Below, one piece after another: positions 25,247 to 34,985 of a stretch of 64,000 nucleotides of DNA; within the stretch, counting starts at the first letter, position 1, and every line of letters begins with the position of its first letter. The notes below the pieces were generated by a model that did not search any database, had not been told where the DNA came from, and worked only from the letters and a program-made list of their open reading frames with translations. Source of the DNA: Rhipicephalus microplus (Eukaryota; Arthropoda; Arachnida; Ixodida; Ixodidae); assembly GCF_043290135.1 (NCBI RefSeq), contig NC_134700.1, forward strand, positions 83,494,500 to 83,558,499, read 5' to 3'. Both the position numbers and the translations under genes were made by a program.

Positions 25247-25247
25247 T

Positions 25248-25278
<31 letters not shown>

Positions 25279-26848
25279 CAGAATACTGCGGTCGAAAGAC
25301 CAAGCAGGGGGACATAGTAAAAAGTGATTCACAATGTAACCTAAATAAAAAGGAAGTTCAAGCAATTAAAACATGTTAGGGCAGTAGAACACAGGATAAC
25401 ATTTGAAGAAAGTTAAAAGGCAGCAAGAAATTGCAAATTGCAACCGAAGAATGCAAATCAGATATAACGTGAGACAGTCTGCGATCTGGGGTTGTACGGC
25501 TAAAAACGGAAAGATACATAGTTATCGAAGTCAGGATTTTCATTATCACAGAATGCTTCAAAAGGTAACGCGTTCCAATCATTGATCGTCTGAGGAAAGA
25601 ACGAGTTCATGAAAAGATTAGTACGTGCGAAGTAAGGTTCAAGAGTGTAACTGTGAGTATGTCAAGTTTGTCTTGAGATTCGGTTTCTTATACAAGTTTC
25701 TGGACAAATGTTAAATAAACGAAAATAAAGTGAGTGTAGAAATTTCAGCCGGGCAACAGCTCTTCGGTGTTGTAAAGTAGGGATATCATTAATGGCCATG
25801 ATCGTTGTTGGCGAGTCATTTCTGTGGTAGGCATTAAAGATAAAGCGAACCACCTTTCACTGCACCATCTCAAGCTTCTTAACATCTTTCTTTATATGTG
25901 GGTCCCAAACGACACTAGCATAATGTAACTTTGGTCTTATAAAAGCATTGTAGGCCAACAGTTTGATTTCTGAGGGAGCTGTTTTAATTTGTGTCTGGAA
26001 AAAAACCGAGCTTTCTAGAAGCAGATGAGCATGTTTTTTGTTAATGTGGCTTGTAATTGTGACGCCCAAACATTTATATTCGTCCACCTCAGTCAATGGA
26101 CAGTTGTTGAAAGAATACGTATAATTAAAACGGTGTTTCGTATTTGTTATATGCACGACAAGTGATTTATCGCTATTTAATTTCATCGACCAATCTTCAC
26201 ACCACTTAGAAATGGCACAAAGGTTGTATTGCAGGCATTTCTGGTCATTCGGAGCAGTAATCGTTTTAAAAAGTATGCAGTCATCTGCAAAAAGCTTTAT
26301 GTGTACTTGTGATGTGTTTATTGATTTAACAATGTCATTTATATACACTAGAAAGAGAATAGGTTCCAAAACACTACCTTGAGGAACTCCGGATGATACT
26401 GGTAGAATACCAGACATGCAGTCATTTATTTTAACATACTGCTTGCGATTGTGAAGGTAAGAACGGATCCAGTCAATGAGGTTAACATGTAGACCTAGAA
26501 TATGTAATTTAGAAATGAGTTTGCTATGCGTGACAAGAATGAAAGCTTTACTAAAATCTAAAAAAATAGAATCAATTTGATTCTCCGTATCAAGCGACGA
26601 CGTGAACTTATGAATTGTTGTGACTAGCTGCGTTGTAGTCGATAATTTTTTCCTAAATCCGCGCTGTAATGGCGACAGCAGGCGGTTTTCTTCAAGAAAT
26701 GTTGTGATGTAATGTGCGACTATGTGTTCTAATAGCTTACATGACGTACACATTAAGAAAATAGGCTTGTAGTTTGCAATGTTTAGACGATCGCCTTTCT
26801 TAAACACCGGTACTACACGTGCCATGCGCCAGTCATCAGGAATGAAGG
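25247..26848 (-). mobile_element. 5'-truncated CR1/L2-like LINE inserted in a SINE
   Basis: The element runs on the minus strand from SFIPDDWRMARV (26848) to an AAAT tail (25277-25247). It is bounded by the 5-bp duplication AACAT (25242-25246 and 26849-26853). Its 3' UTR ends CCTGCTTGGTCTTTCGAC, then GCAGTATTCTG and TAAATAAATAAA. The same 3' end, slightly diverged, is found at 49510-49566. Truncation within RT is the usual result of incomplete target-primed reverse transcription. Confidence 0.92.
25495..26848 (-). pseudogene. Reverse transcriptase of CR1/L2-like LINE
   Basis: One frame covers most RT blocks: VVPVFKKGDRLNIANYKPI (finger motif), RGFRKKLST, IFLDFSKAF (catalytic Asp), GVPQGSVL, KLFADDCILF (FADD), ISKWCEDWSMKLN, KCLGVTI and PKLHYASVVWDPH. 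The frame is interrupted by TGA at 25857-25859, where Arg is expected, and by a second stop at 25662-25664. It still continues in the same frame through RTNLFMNSFFPQTINDWNAL to about 25500. One or two nonsense changes and no frameshift make it fairly young. Residues read upstream of 26848 in this frame are antisense SINE, not element sequence. Confidence 0.92.
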
Positions 26849-26990
26849 AACATGCACCTAAATCTAAGCACACAATCCTCAAGCGTCTTCACCTCCATGG
26901 AAAATGCAGCCGTTGCGGCCGGGATTCGATCCCTTGGCTTGTGGGTCTGCAGCCGAGTGCCTCAGTCACTAGACTGCCGTGGCGGGCCAA
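26849..26990 (-). mobile_element. SINE 5' half (tRNA-like head)
   Basis: On the minus strand this is GGCCCGCCACGGCAGTCTAG, the A box region, with CAAGGGATCGAATCCCGGCC as B box and the start of the body to the LINE junction. It pairs with 25146-25246 as one interrupted SINE. Confidence 0.9.
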
Positions 26991-26998
26991 CCTTCAAT

Positions 26999-27420
26999 TT
27001 CATAAAAAAACTTGTACGCAGGCCTACACGACTAATTTGAGCATGATATTAGGTGGTAGCATTTAAGGATGTTGCAAAATACATTCCTCCTCAATGCCCT
27101 CTGCTTCACGATGCGCACACGGGTATGCTCCGCTTCACCCAAGCGAGGAGAAGATGCAAAAAAAATGGTAACTATAATTTTAAAATTTTTCGATACTATT
27201 GTTATTTATATTCAATATAAAGACTATATTGTGTGATATGAATGGTAAAAACAATTACACTCTCTGTTTTTAAGTAGGTTCTTTCTTTTTGTTATAAATA
27301 TTGACTTAAAATGCCTAGAAAAAAAAACGCCAGGCCTGCGTGGAACGCGCAGCATAGTCACAACGAAAGCTGGGAGAGTGGTCTTTCAGAGCTTTTTTCT
27401 AGACACTCTTTAGTGTCTCA
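26999..27420. other. No recognisable gene
   Basis: An ATG-started frame (27311 onward, MPRKKNARPAW) precedes the duplicated LINE segment at 27421. It may be the 5' start of LINE ORF1 or unrelated; I cannot decide. Confidence 0.35.
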
Positions 27421-27510
27421 TAAAATTATGGCCATTGATCTTTCGAGTAGAGCCCCTCACTTCTCGTCCGATTCAGTGCAAAAACTGCTGAAGATTCGGC
27501 CACAGTGCGG
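27421..27510 (+). repeat. 90-bp direct repeat, upstream copy (LINE ORF1 segment)
   Basis: It starts TAAAATTATGGCCATTGATC and ends CGGCCACAGTGCGG. The copy at 28328-28417 differs by a single base as far as I can see (TGCAAAA versus TGAAAAA). It codes for the ORF1 segment before the zinc knuckle (WPLIFRVEPLTSRP). In this upstream copy the Cys codon TGC is intact; in the in-place copy it is TGA. Confidence 0.9.
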
Positions 27511-27600
27511 CCACTTGCTGGGTACCCACTACGCCATAAATATTCATAATTTTTGTGTAGTAGGCCAGCATTTACTATGATATCCTCTGTCATTCTTTTG

Positions 27601-27832
27601 ATATGTGGGGTTTAACGTCCCAAAACCACCATATGTATATGAGAGACGCCGTAGTGGAGGGATCCGAAAATTTCTACAACCTGGGGTTCTTTAACGTGCA
27701 CCCAAATCTGAGCACACGAGCCTACAACATTTCCGCCTCCATCAGAAATGCAGCCGCCGCAGCCGGGACTTGATCCCGTGACCTGCAGATAAGCAGCCGA
27801 GTACCTTAGCCACTAGACTACTTCTCCTGGCC
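27601..27832 (-). mobile_element. tRNA-derived SINE (Ruka-type), decayed head
   Basis: The 3' half is well preserved (TGTGGGGTTTAACGTCCC to CTTTAACGTGCACCCAAATC on this strand). The tRNA-like head carries GATCAAGTCCC in place of the B box and loses similarity after CACTAGAC, so it is probably transcriptionally dead. It lies between the two 90-bp repeats. No clear target duplication. Confidence 0.88.
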
Positions 27833-27867
27833 AGGCGAGATCCGCCTGGTCAGCGTCCCTGCCGTAT

Positions 27868-29126
27868 AATGAATTGCCGCTTGACTCCCTTTTCCGCAGT
27901 GGTATTGACAGCATTCCCGTGGCACTGGTACCTACAAATGGAGGCTTTATCAGACTTGCAAACCCTCAGGCGGTCCAAAAGGAACTTGAAACAACTTCAA
28001 ACCATTTCCAGACCATCACAGATGTGCACCCATTTGGGCGAGGTGGTATCATGTGTAGGTCGCCGGATTAGACGTGCGTGCAGGATCTTCTTAAATGCAC
28101 CTCGTTTGCTGCTACCCCGGTGAGTGCTTTCATTCCGCCTCACCTTGCTTGTACCAAAGGCCTTGTACGGGGAGTCGACTCCAAGCTGAGTCCAGCTGAG
28201 ACCCTAGACAGGCTCTCTGGAGCAGGCGTAATTTCTATTTACCGGTGTAATGACCAAGTCCACAAAGAGAGAGTACCAACCGAATCTGTCATCGCGACAT
28301 TTGTGGGCACAAAATGCCCGTCAGAAATAAAATTATGGCCATTGATCTTTCGAGTAGAGCCCCTCACTTCTCGTCCGATTCAGTGAAAAAACTGCTGAAG
28401 ATTCGGCCACAGTGCGGGGGGATGTAAATCTAACGTTCGTTGTAGCACCTGTGGAGAGAGCGATCCTTCAAGCAAGTGTACTGCAACAGCGGAAAAGTGT
28501 TGTCTTTGGGGGGGGGGGGGGTCACTGCGCCGACAACTCTATTGTTCCGCTCGTTCCCAGGAGGTTCAAATCCGAGAAGTTATTTACCGCCGCCGCTGTC
28601 TCGAAGAGAAGCGATTGACATAGTTAGAGACAGGGCTTTTGGATACTCTGGCATTACAGCGCGCTACACTTCCAGTATGGACTCAAACATATCGCAAGCT
28701 ATTGAAACTGCTATGAAAAAGGCAGTGAGTAAGGCAATGGATAAACTCATATCTAACCTTTCCGGCTGTTTGGTGCAAATTCTTTCAAGTCAGATTGCGC
28801 AAACAGTACAGGCTGGTGCAGAACCTGCAGTATCGGACATTACCAGCGATGCCACTCATCTACGCAATGTAGTGTTGTACGAACTTTCTGCATCTGGAGG
28901 CAAGGCTAAGCAGTCAGGAACAACGGTGCACTTGGGCCGACATACGCCTCAGCCAAGCACAGCTGCTGCTACAGATATAGAACTCGATATACGAACTAAT
29001 AAACGTACCAGATCCCCTATCTTCACCGATCTCAAGTCCAAATATAAACGGAATGAATCAGCTATTTCGCGTGAAGATGCTAACAAGGGCGCGTCATGTG
29101 CCTCTGCGGTGCGCCCAACACCATAG
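27868..29126 (+). pseudogene. LINE ORF1 (nucleic-acid-binding, CCHC knuckles)
   Basis: The frame begins near PLDSLFRSGIDSIPVAL and runs through FIPPHLACTKGLVRGVDSKL, TESVIATFVGTKCPSEIKLW and RVEPLTSRP. It then reaches a knuckle series with KNC, RFGHSAGGCKSNVRCSTCG and AEKCCLWGGG. The G run at 28507-28520 lies inside the last knuckle, and the frame shifts there. After it the sequence is Ala/Ser-rich and lacks a clear fold (MDSNISQAIETAMKKAV). Stops occur at 28069 and 28386. Such proteins package LINE RNA; this one cannot be made. Confidence 0.75.
28328..28417 (+). repeat. 90-bp direct repeat, in-place copy in LINE ORF1
   Basis: See 27421-27510. Here the repeat is in its correct position between WPLIFRVEPLTSRP and the zinc knuckle. 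Confidence 0.9.
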
Positions 29127-29129
29127 GTC

Positions 29130-29810
29130 AGTTGAGGGTACTACAGTGGAACTGCCGTTCTATATCCTCAGCCTCAACCGACTTACATTCCTTTTGCAAT
29201 AATTTTAATCTTGATATTATTATTCTCCAAGAAACTTAGCTCACACCAGATAAAAATTTCCATCTTGCGGGTTTTCGTTCTTTTCGATTAGATCGCTCAT
29301 GACGTGGTGGTGGTTTAATGGTCCTTGTATCAAGTAAATTATGCCATAGGGCGAAAATGTTTTTCTGAATGTTAGACTCAGATTGTGAAATATTAGCAAC
29401 AGACTTGTGTATCCCTGGAGATACCACCCTTTTTAAAATATAAATTGTTACTTCCCCTCCGGTGTGCAAAGTACGCGTTATCTTGACAGTGTTTTGGTAG
29501 CATGTAGAAAGGAAATTGTACTCACAGGAAACTTTAATTCAAACCATTTGTCTTAGTGTATAAGGACAGATTCTTGTGGTAGGCGACTGTGGGAATGGAC
29601 TATAGTTCACAACCTCTCGTGTCTGAATAAAGGTCATGTAACATTTTTCCGAGGTCAGACTTGCTCAGTATTGGATTTAACGTTTTGTTCGAATACAATC
29701 AAGGTTTTGTCATAGGCTGTTCTGGATTCGGCAACTGTAGTTTTTAACAGTACTTGTCCAACAATAACTTTAGATCAGCCAAAATGCAAATACATCAACC
29801 ATAGCAAATT
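29130..29810 (+). pseudogene. LINE endonuclease domain (EEP fold)
   Basis: The start LRVLQWNCRSISSAS carries the Asn-Cys of the first active-site motif, followed by LDIIILQET with the catalytic Glu and GFRSFRLDRS. Later blocks give KEIVLTGNFNSNH (GDFN motif with Asp changed to Asn in this reading) and SVLDLTFCSNTI. It would nick the target DNA. Stops and frameshifts are frequent, and this domain is more decayed than the RT that follows. Confidence 0.7.
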
Positions 29811-30313
29811 TCAAGCCTGCCTCCGTTCTGCCGTTTCCAAGCTTGGAAATGCCAGTACTAAGGAGATCGCATCTACGATTGGTTCAATGCTGAAGGGATC
29901 TAAAAAAATTCCGAATTTCCTATTCCATACATTAAACGATCCTCCTCTCGTTGATGGAACTATGAGAGTACGCGCGATTATAGAAGACGAAAAGCTCCTT
30001 TGAAAAAACGTAAAAATGTCTTCATAATCAGAGCCCAACAAACTGGAAGGACCATCAATTCCTTGCTGGCGTATTTAGGCGTACAGAAAACCGCGCGAAA
30101 GAAGAATACGACAGTAGACATTTTGATAATCTTTCTAAATAAAAAAATAAACGTGTTTTGTTAGCTTATCTTCAGACAAAAGAAGTACTGCCAGCACCTT
30201 TAACGTTGCATTCATGGGTCTTGACGCCGCAAGAAATGAACACCTCTCTAGAAGACATAGCGCAAGGTTGAGAACGCCGCTTTATTGCTAGTCTTTCGGC
30301 TATTCGGTCCATC

Positions 30314-31766
30314 ATGGTAAACTTGCATGAATATCCAGAAGTTTCTTTAGCTGAATTGAGTCAGACAGTATTATGCTTACCGAGGACAGCTCCCGGACCA
30401 GATGAAATTACGAACTCTATGTTAAAATGTTTACTCCAGGAATCGCCTAATCTTTTGCTAGAACTAGTGGATTATTTGTTAAGGAACGCATGGATACCTC
30501 CAGAATGAAAACTTGCCAAAATTGTATTGTTGCTAAAAAATTAAAATGAAGCATACATGTTGGATAACAGAAGGCCGATCGCACTGACATCAAACTTAGT
30601 GAAATTGGTTGAGAAAATCATCAATATACGAATTAATGAACTTATTACCATGAGGTCAATTCTGAGCTCCTGTAAAATTGGGTTCAGGGCTGGTTTTTCA
30701 ATTCGGGATGCCCACGTTGATTTAGAAAGTTGGCTTCAATTAGCTCGGCTACATAAAAAATATGCAGCTTTAGTTACCTTAGACATCGCTAAGGCATATT
30801 ATACCTTGGAGCACTGTATTTTGATAGATAGATTAGAATACCTTAATTTTCTATCATACATAGTAGCGTGGGTTCACAATTTCCTTGTAGACAGGAAATT
30901 TTATTGTTTTAAAGATGGGTTTTCATCATCTACTCATACCCAAACGAGGGGAGTACCGCAAGGCTCAGTGCTTTTTCCGGTGCTATTTAATTTACTAATG
31001 AGCACCATTCCACGTAAACAGGATATAACAACTTATGTTTATGCAGACGATATCGTGTTTTTTGCAATGGCAGATAACATTCAGACCTTATATGAACAGC
31101 TGCAGACTTACCTTAACATATTAGAGAGCTGGCTTGATGGCAACTGCTTTCTACTTAATCCGAGTAAATGTGCCCTCCTTGTTTTCTCGCTGCAACACCC
31201 AGTGACCATCTCTCTGTCTTACTATCATGAGTATATACCACAGGTGGAATCTGTTAAATACCTTGGAGTAATTTATCACACATCACTTAACTGGCAACCT
31301 CATATCGAACATATCGCCGGAAAAGGTGTGCGGGCCATTGGCATATTACCGCATAGGTATGAGAAGAGACACATTGGTAATGATATATCGCATGCACGTT
31401 CGTCCCATTTTGGAATTTGGTTGTGTACTTTTCTCTGGAGTTCCATCTTACAAGTTGCGGCCTCTAATTCTTCTTGGAAGAGAAGCTTTGCGCATATACC
31501 TTGGCCTTCCCAAAACTGTTGCTAACAATGTGTTGTATTTTGAATCGAGGGTCCCTCCGCTTTCTTGTAGAATTCACCTTCTGACTGTTCAAACATTCTT
31601 AAGAATTTATGAGTCACCATTACGGCATTCAGAAACAGCCTTTATTTCCACCCCGGAATCATTTTCTGGTGCTAGATGGCCGCGATTTCACACCCCAAAT
31701 TATATTTGTGCAAAATTTACTGGAGCCTCTAAACGTACGTATATGCGACATCATGCCGAGTCGTGA
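30314..31766 (+). pseudogene. LINE reverse transcriptase
   Basis: The blocks are: ELSQTVLCLPRTAPGPDEITN; then, after a stop at 30506, NRRPIALTSNLVKLVEKIIN, CKIGFRAGFSIRDA, ALVTLDIAKAYYTLEH (first Asp), RGVPQGSVLFPVLF, TYVYADDIVFFA (YADD), SKCALLVF and VKYLGVIYHTSLNWQPHI. A frameshift near 31330 continues the thumb as MIYRMHVRPILEFGCVLF and REALRIYLGLP. One stop and one or two shifts separate it from an open frame. Confidence 0.9.
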
Positions 31767-31889
31767 TAATTCAGCCCCGGTGGAAATTCAATTTGACGAC
31801 ATTTTTCCTAATATTGCCAAATTACTTCACCATAATATTTTGGGTGGTTTACTACAAGATCACCTACCTGCGCAGTATTACAACGAACG

Positions 31890-32070
31890 TTAATATTGCT
31901 ACAGACGCCTCGCAATATGACCAAAAGTCAGGGGTTGCTATTTTCAGCCCAATTTTAAATTGAATTTATTCCCTTCGACTACCGGATTTCATACCCGTTT
32001 TTGTGGCTGAATATTGGTTGGAGCACTGGATGAACCACTCGTTACGAAATTCCTATTGTGTGACGCCTGG
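31890..32070 (+). pseudogene. LINE RNase H remnant
   Basis: ATDASQYDQKSGVAIFSP matches the RNase H start (TDGS-like motif with Asp). After a stop comes SLRLPDFIPVFVAEYW, with the expected Glu in VAEYW. This follows the RT thumb in the order expected for I-group LINEs. Confidence 0.75.
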
Positions 32071-32497
32071 TTGTTCCTTTGATGTTCTAAAACGCTTCTT
32101 CAGTCATTAACACGATTCCTTTCCCGACATCAAGCCTGCCTAAGAGCAGTAGTGGTCGCTCGCAGCTTGCTGAACTTAAAACAGGCCACCCACAATTTAA
32201 TGTTACAGTATATTTCTAATTCATTTTCATCGGGTCAAAAAATGTTTCTACAAAAACAACATGCCCAGCGATCGGTCACTAGTTCTTTAGTAACCACTAC
32301 GTCGGAAAAAGTGCTTAGATGTCCCCGTGATTTTTAAAGGCTGCAATAAAGGTACCAAGCAGTGCAAGATGCCAAAACAAGATTTATTTAGGTTTTATTC
32401 ATCAAAAGTTTACAAGCAAACTTTATGAGCTCACTCGGCGTTTCACCATTTAGTTTTCTAAAACCAGAAATGTGAATGAAGGCTGCTACGGTCAGTC

Positions 32498-34985
32498 CTA
32501 AAATAAAAAGACAAAAAAAAGCGATAGCTGTGAGTTGCGCTTCTTAAACATGAGCTGCTCGAAAGAAGCGCTTGACAGCCGGTTTCGCGTCGCTGTCATG
32601 ATCAGGGATGCCATGGAAAAAACGCGTTCTACGTCAGCTGATGCCGCATTCATGGTGAAAACTGCCCTTGCGAGGCCGGAAAGCAGGGGTAAGCGGCTTT
32701 CATTCGCTTTCCAATATCTCAGGGGCTTTGCCGTGTCTACACATGTTTCCTCTGAAAGGTAAAGCTAAATTTCACCTGAATTGAATCTAGGCATTTTGTC
32801 TTGGTGGGCACTATCACTTTGCCCGATACTGTTAAACATCACTCTGCTTGGCTCTGCTTCAGTGTCTGCATTCGCGACGGTGCTGGCGCTGTCCAGCCCT
32901 AGCAAAAGAGGTCCCCTACCCAGCACAGCAAAACGCATCTGCTCGGCTGTTGCAGATGGAAACCAGGAACACTTAACCCATAAAAAAATAGAGTCAGTCT
33001 ACGTGCTTGCGAACCGCTTTTCCAGGCTATGTTGTTGCCCTTTAGCTGCCTTTTTGCAAACAAGTGTGCCTTTGTTTAAGGTTTCCGCGAGGCCAACTTC
33101 GATATTTCACAACGCCGTTAGTAAAAGCCCGGCTGTCTCGCGCCTTTTCTGCAGCAAATCCGTGGCTTCTTCTAAAAGGGAGGGAAGCTCAATCAAGTCT
33201 GTCGCCAGCCTCAGTTCATATTTAGACAGTTCACCTTTCTTGTACGCGTGCAGGGTTTCTGTCAGGCCTGGGGGACTGGAAAGAGTGGTAACAAGCTTTC
33301 TCATCATTCGAAGCTGCGAGTTCCACCTCGTCGCGTTGTGTGATTCCAAATGCAGACCCGCCACATTAAACACTTCTTCCGTGTCGGCGGTGCTCTTGCG
33401 TATAGATGCAACGATGGCACCACATTTTCGTACGACTTCCTCGGCACTTGTGTCCTACAATAAAGTGAGGACGGCAACTAGTGAACATTAAGATTGCAAG
33501 TACAGGTAACGGAAACGGTTGATGCAACAGAGTTATAGAAAGAGAAATACGGCATATGCAATAGAAGGATATCGGAGGAGTAAAATAGCATAGAGTCAAA
33601 CATACAATGAAGCAAAAATAGCCTAAACAAGGAATCAACCTAATCCGAATCCTTGAAATGTTGCTTCGGAACAAGATGGCCGTTCTTTGCGTGAAGTGCC
33701 GGTTTTGTTCGTTTTGTTTGTCTTTATACGCACTTCAGAACAGTTTATTGATGTGGTGAGAGCAGAACTCAAACTGGCGTAATCTTGCTGGCTGGCCTCC
33801 GGCTGGAAAATGATCAGCAGCCACTAATTGACGAGAAGCAGAGTTCGTGACCTCGGCCACGGCAGCAAGTGCTCCACAAATCCCTGAGATGAAACAACGA
33901 AGCACGCACAAAATTTCGGCTAAAAATCAGGTAGGGATAGTTGCATAATAAAGATTTCGTGCCTCGAAACTGTAATAAATGCAGTTTCCGCCCTTTTTTA
34001 AAATACGCACAATAATTGTATTCCTATATTGTTTGCCCACGCATTCATGGCAAATTATTTAACAAAGCTTGGCTACATAAAAATAGTAGTGAATGGACGA
34101 AGGAAGAAGGAAGCAAAATAGGAGGAAAAGAACGGCAGGGAGGTTAAACATCCTATAGGCAGCCCGTTTGCTACCCTGCGAATGAGAGGGGGATGGCGGA
34201 GATGAAATATGATGTATATAATAATGTACATAAGATCAAACCATGATGTTATTTAATGGCCCATACCTGCCGAATGGAGTGTTTTGCGGCAAGCTGCAGG
34301 TTGTGCGCGGCACAGCCAAATCGAATTTGCTCCAACTGGTGGAACTCGCTTAAAAGCTCCTTGATAATGCGTTCTGGGCGGTCGTCAAAACTGTCATCTT
34401 CATCGTACTTTTCTGTTTCCCACCCGGCAAATTCAAAAGGCTTTATCATTGATGAAACGTTATCTGTCACCACGCGAATTACCTAGAAAATGAAATAAGA
34501 ACAGTTAACGCAGGCGAAATAGTGCGAAAACATATATTTGACCTTGAAACACATATTTGATTACTGCAGCAACGTTGCGTCTGGCGAGTGAAACTGAGAA
34601 GGTACATGTGAGGTGCGAAGTCGCTGTCCACGAATTTCGCTTCGACAGCCGGGAAACCCTCCATAGAACGCGACGTCCACACGTCGAGTGCGATACAGAC
34701 GTACTCCGCTCCTGCCAAGGACGATAATATTTTGGTTTTCAACGCTGATACCTTCTCGGGCAGCGACTTCTTTCTGAGATCATCCCGCGATGGCAACATG
34801 TAGCCCGGGACGGTGACCTGGATTTCAAAGAATACAAAGCAGTTACTTTGATCAAAGGTGGCTTATAAAATTGTCAAACTTACGTCTACGAATCGTAGGA
34901 ATCCCTCTCTCTCGATGACACTAAAAGGCTCCATGTCTGTGCAAATCATGTTCAGCATGGCGCCCTCAAGAGCAGCCTTTCAATG
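32498..34985 (-). pseudogene. hAT-family transposase, multi-exon, degenerate
   Basis: Read on the minus strand: an exon with MICTDMEPFSVIEREGFLRFVD (34884 and up) joins, through a GT-AG intron at 34818-34883, to VTVPGYMLPSRDDLRKK and AEYVCIALDVWTSRSMEGF. Then come NVAAVIKYVFQ (frame change), an apparent 60-70 bp intron ending at 34483, VVTDNVSSMIKPFE and CAAHNLQLAAKHSIRQ. A GT-AG intron at 33455-34266 joins in phase to DTSAEEVVRKCGAIVASIRK and NATRWNSQLRMMRKL. The end is the hATC dimerisation domain (LRYWKANESRLPLLSGLARA, SADVERVFSMA, RNRLSSASFEQLMFKKRN) near 32740-32520. Two in-frame stops in the last exon and one frameshift argue for a dead copy. No terminal inverted repeats were identified. 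Confidence 0.85.
34120..34200 (+). repeat. Short dispersed repeat (GGCAGGGAGGTTAA type)
   Basis: GAACGGCAGGGAGGTTAAAC followed by GTTTGCTACCCTGCGAATGA lies in the large intron of the hAT gene. The same arrangement (GGCTGGGAGGTTAACC, then GGTTCGCTACCCAGCG) is found inverted at 60332-60539. The paired CCCTGC/GCAGGG ends could form a stem. Confidence 0.65.

Larger units (their letters stand above)
27845..32490 (+). mobile_element. Long degenerate LINE: ORF1, endonuclease, RT, RNase H
   Basis: The parts of one LINE follow each other in the expected order and strand: ORF1 with zinc knuckles (27868-29126), apurinic-type endonuclease (about 29130-29810), linker, RT (30314-31766) and RNase H (about 31890-32070). 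A 3' region ends near 32490, where the antisense hAT gene begins. RNase H and the ORF1 knuckles point to the I superclade. All parts carry stops or shifts. Confidence 0.85.
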
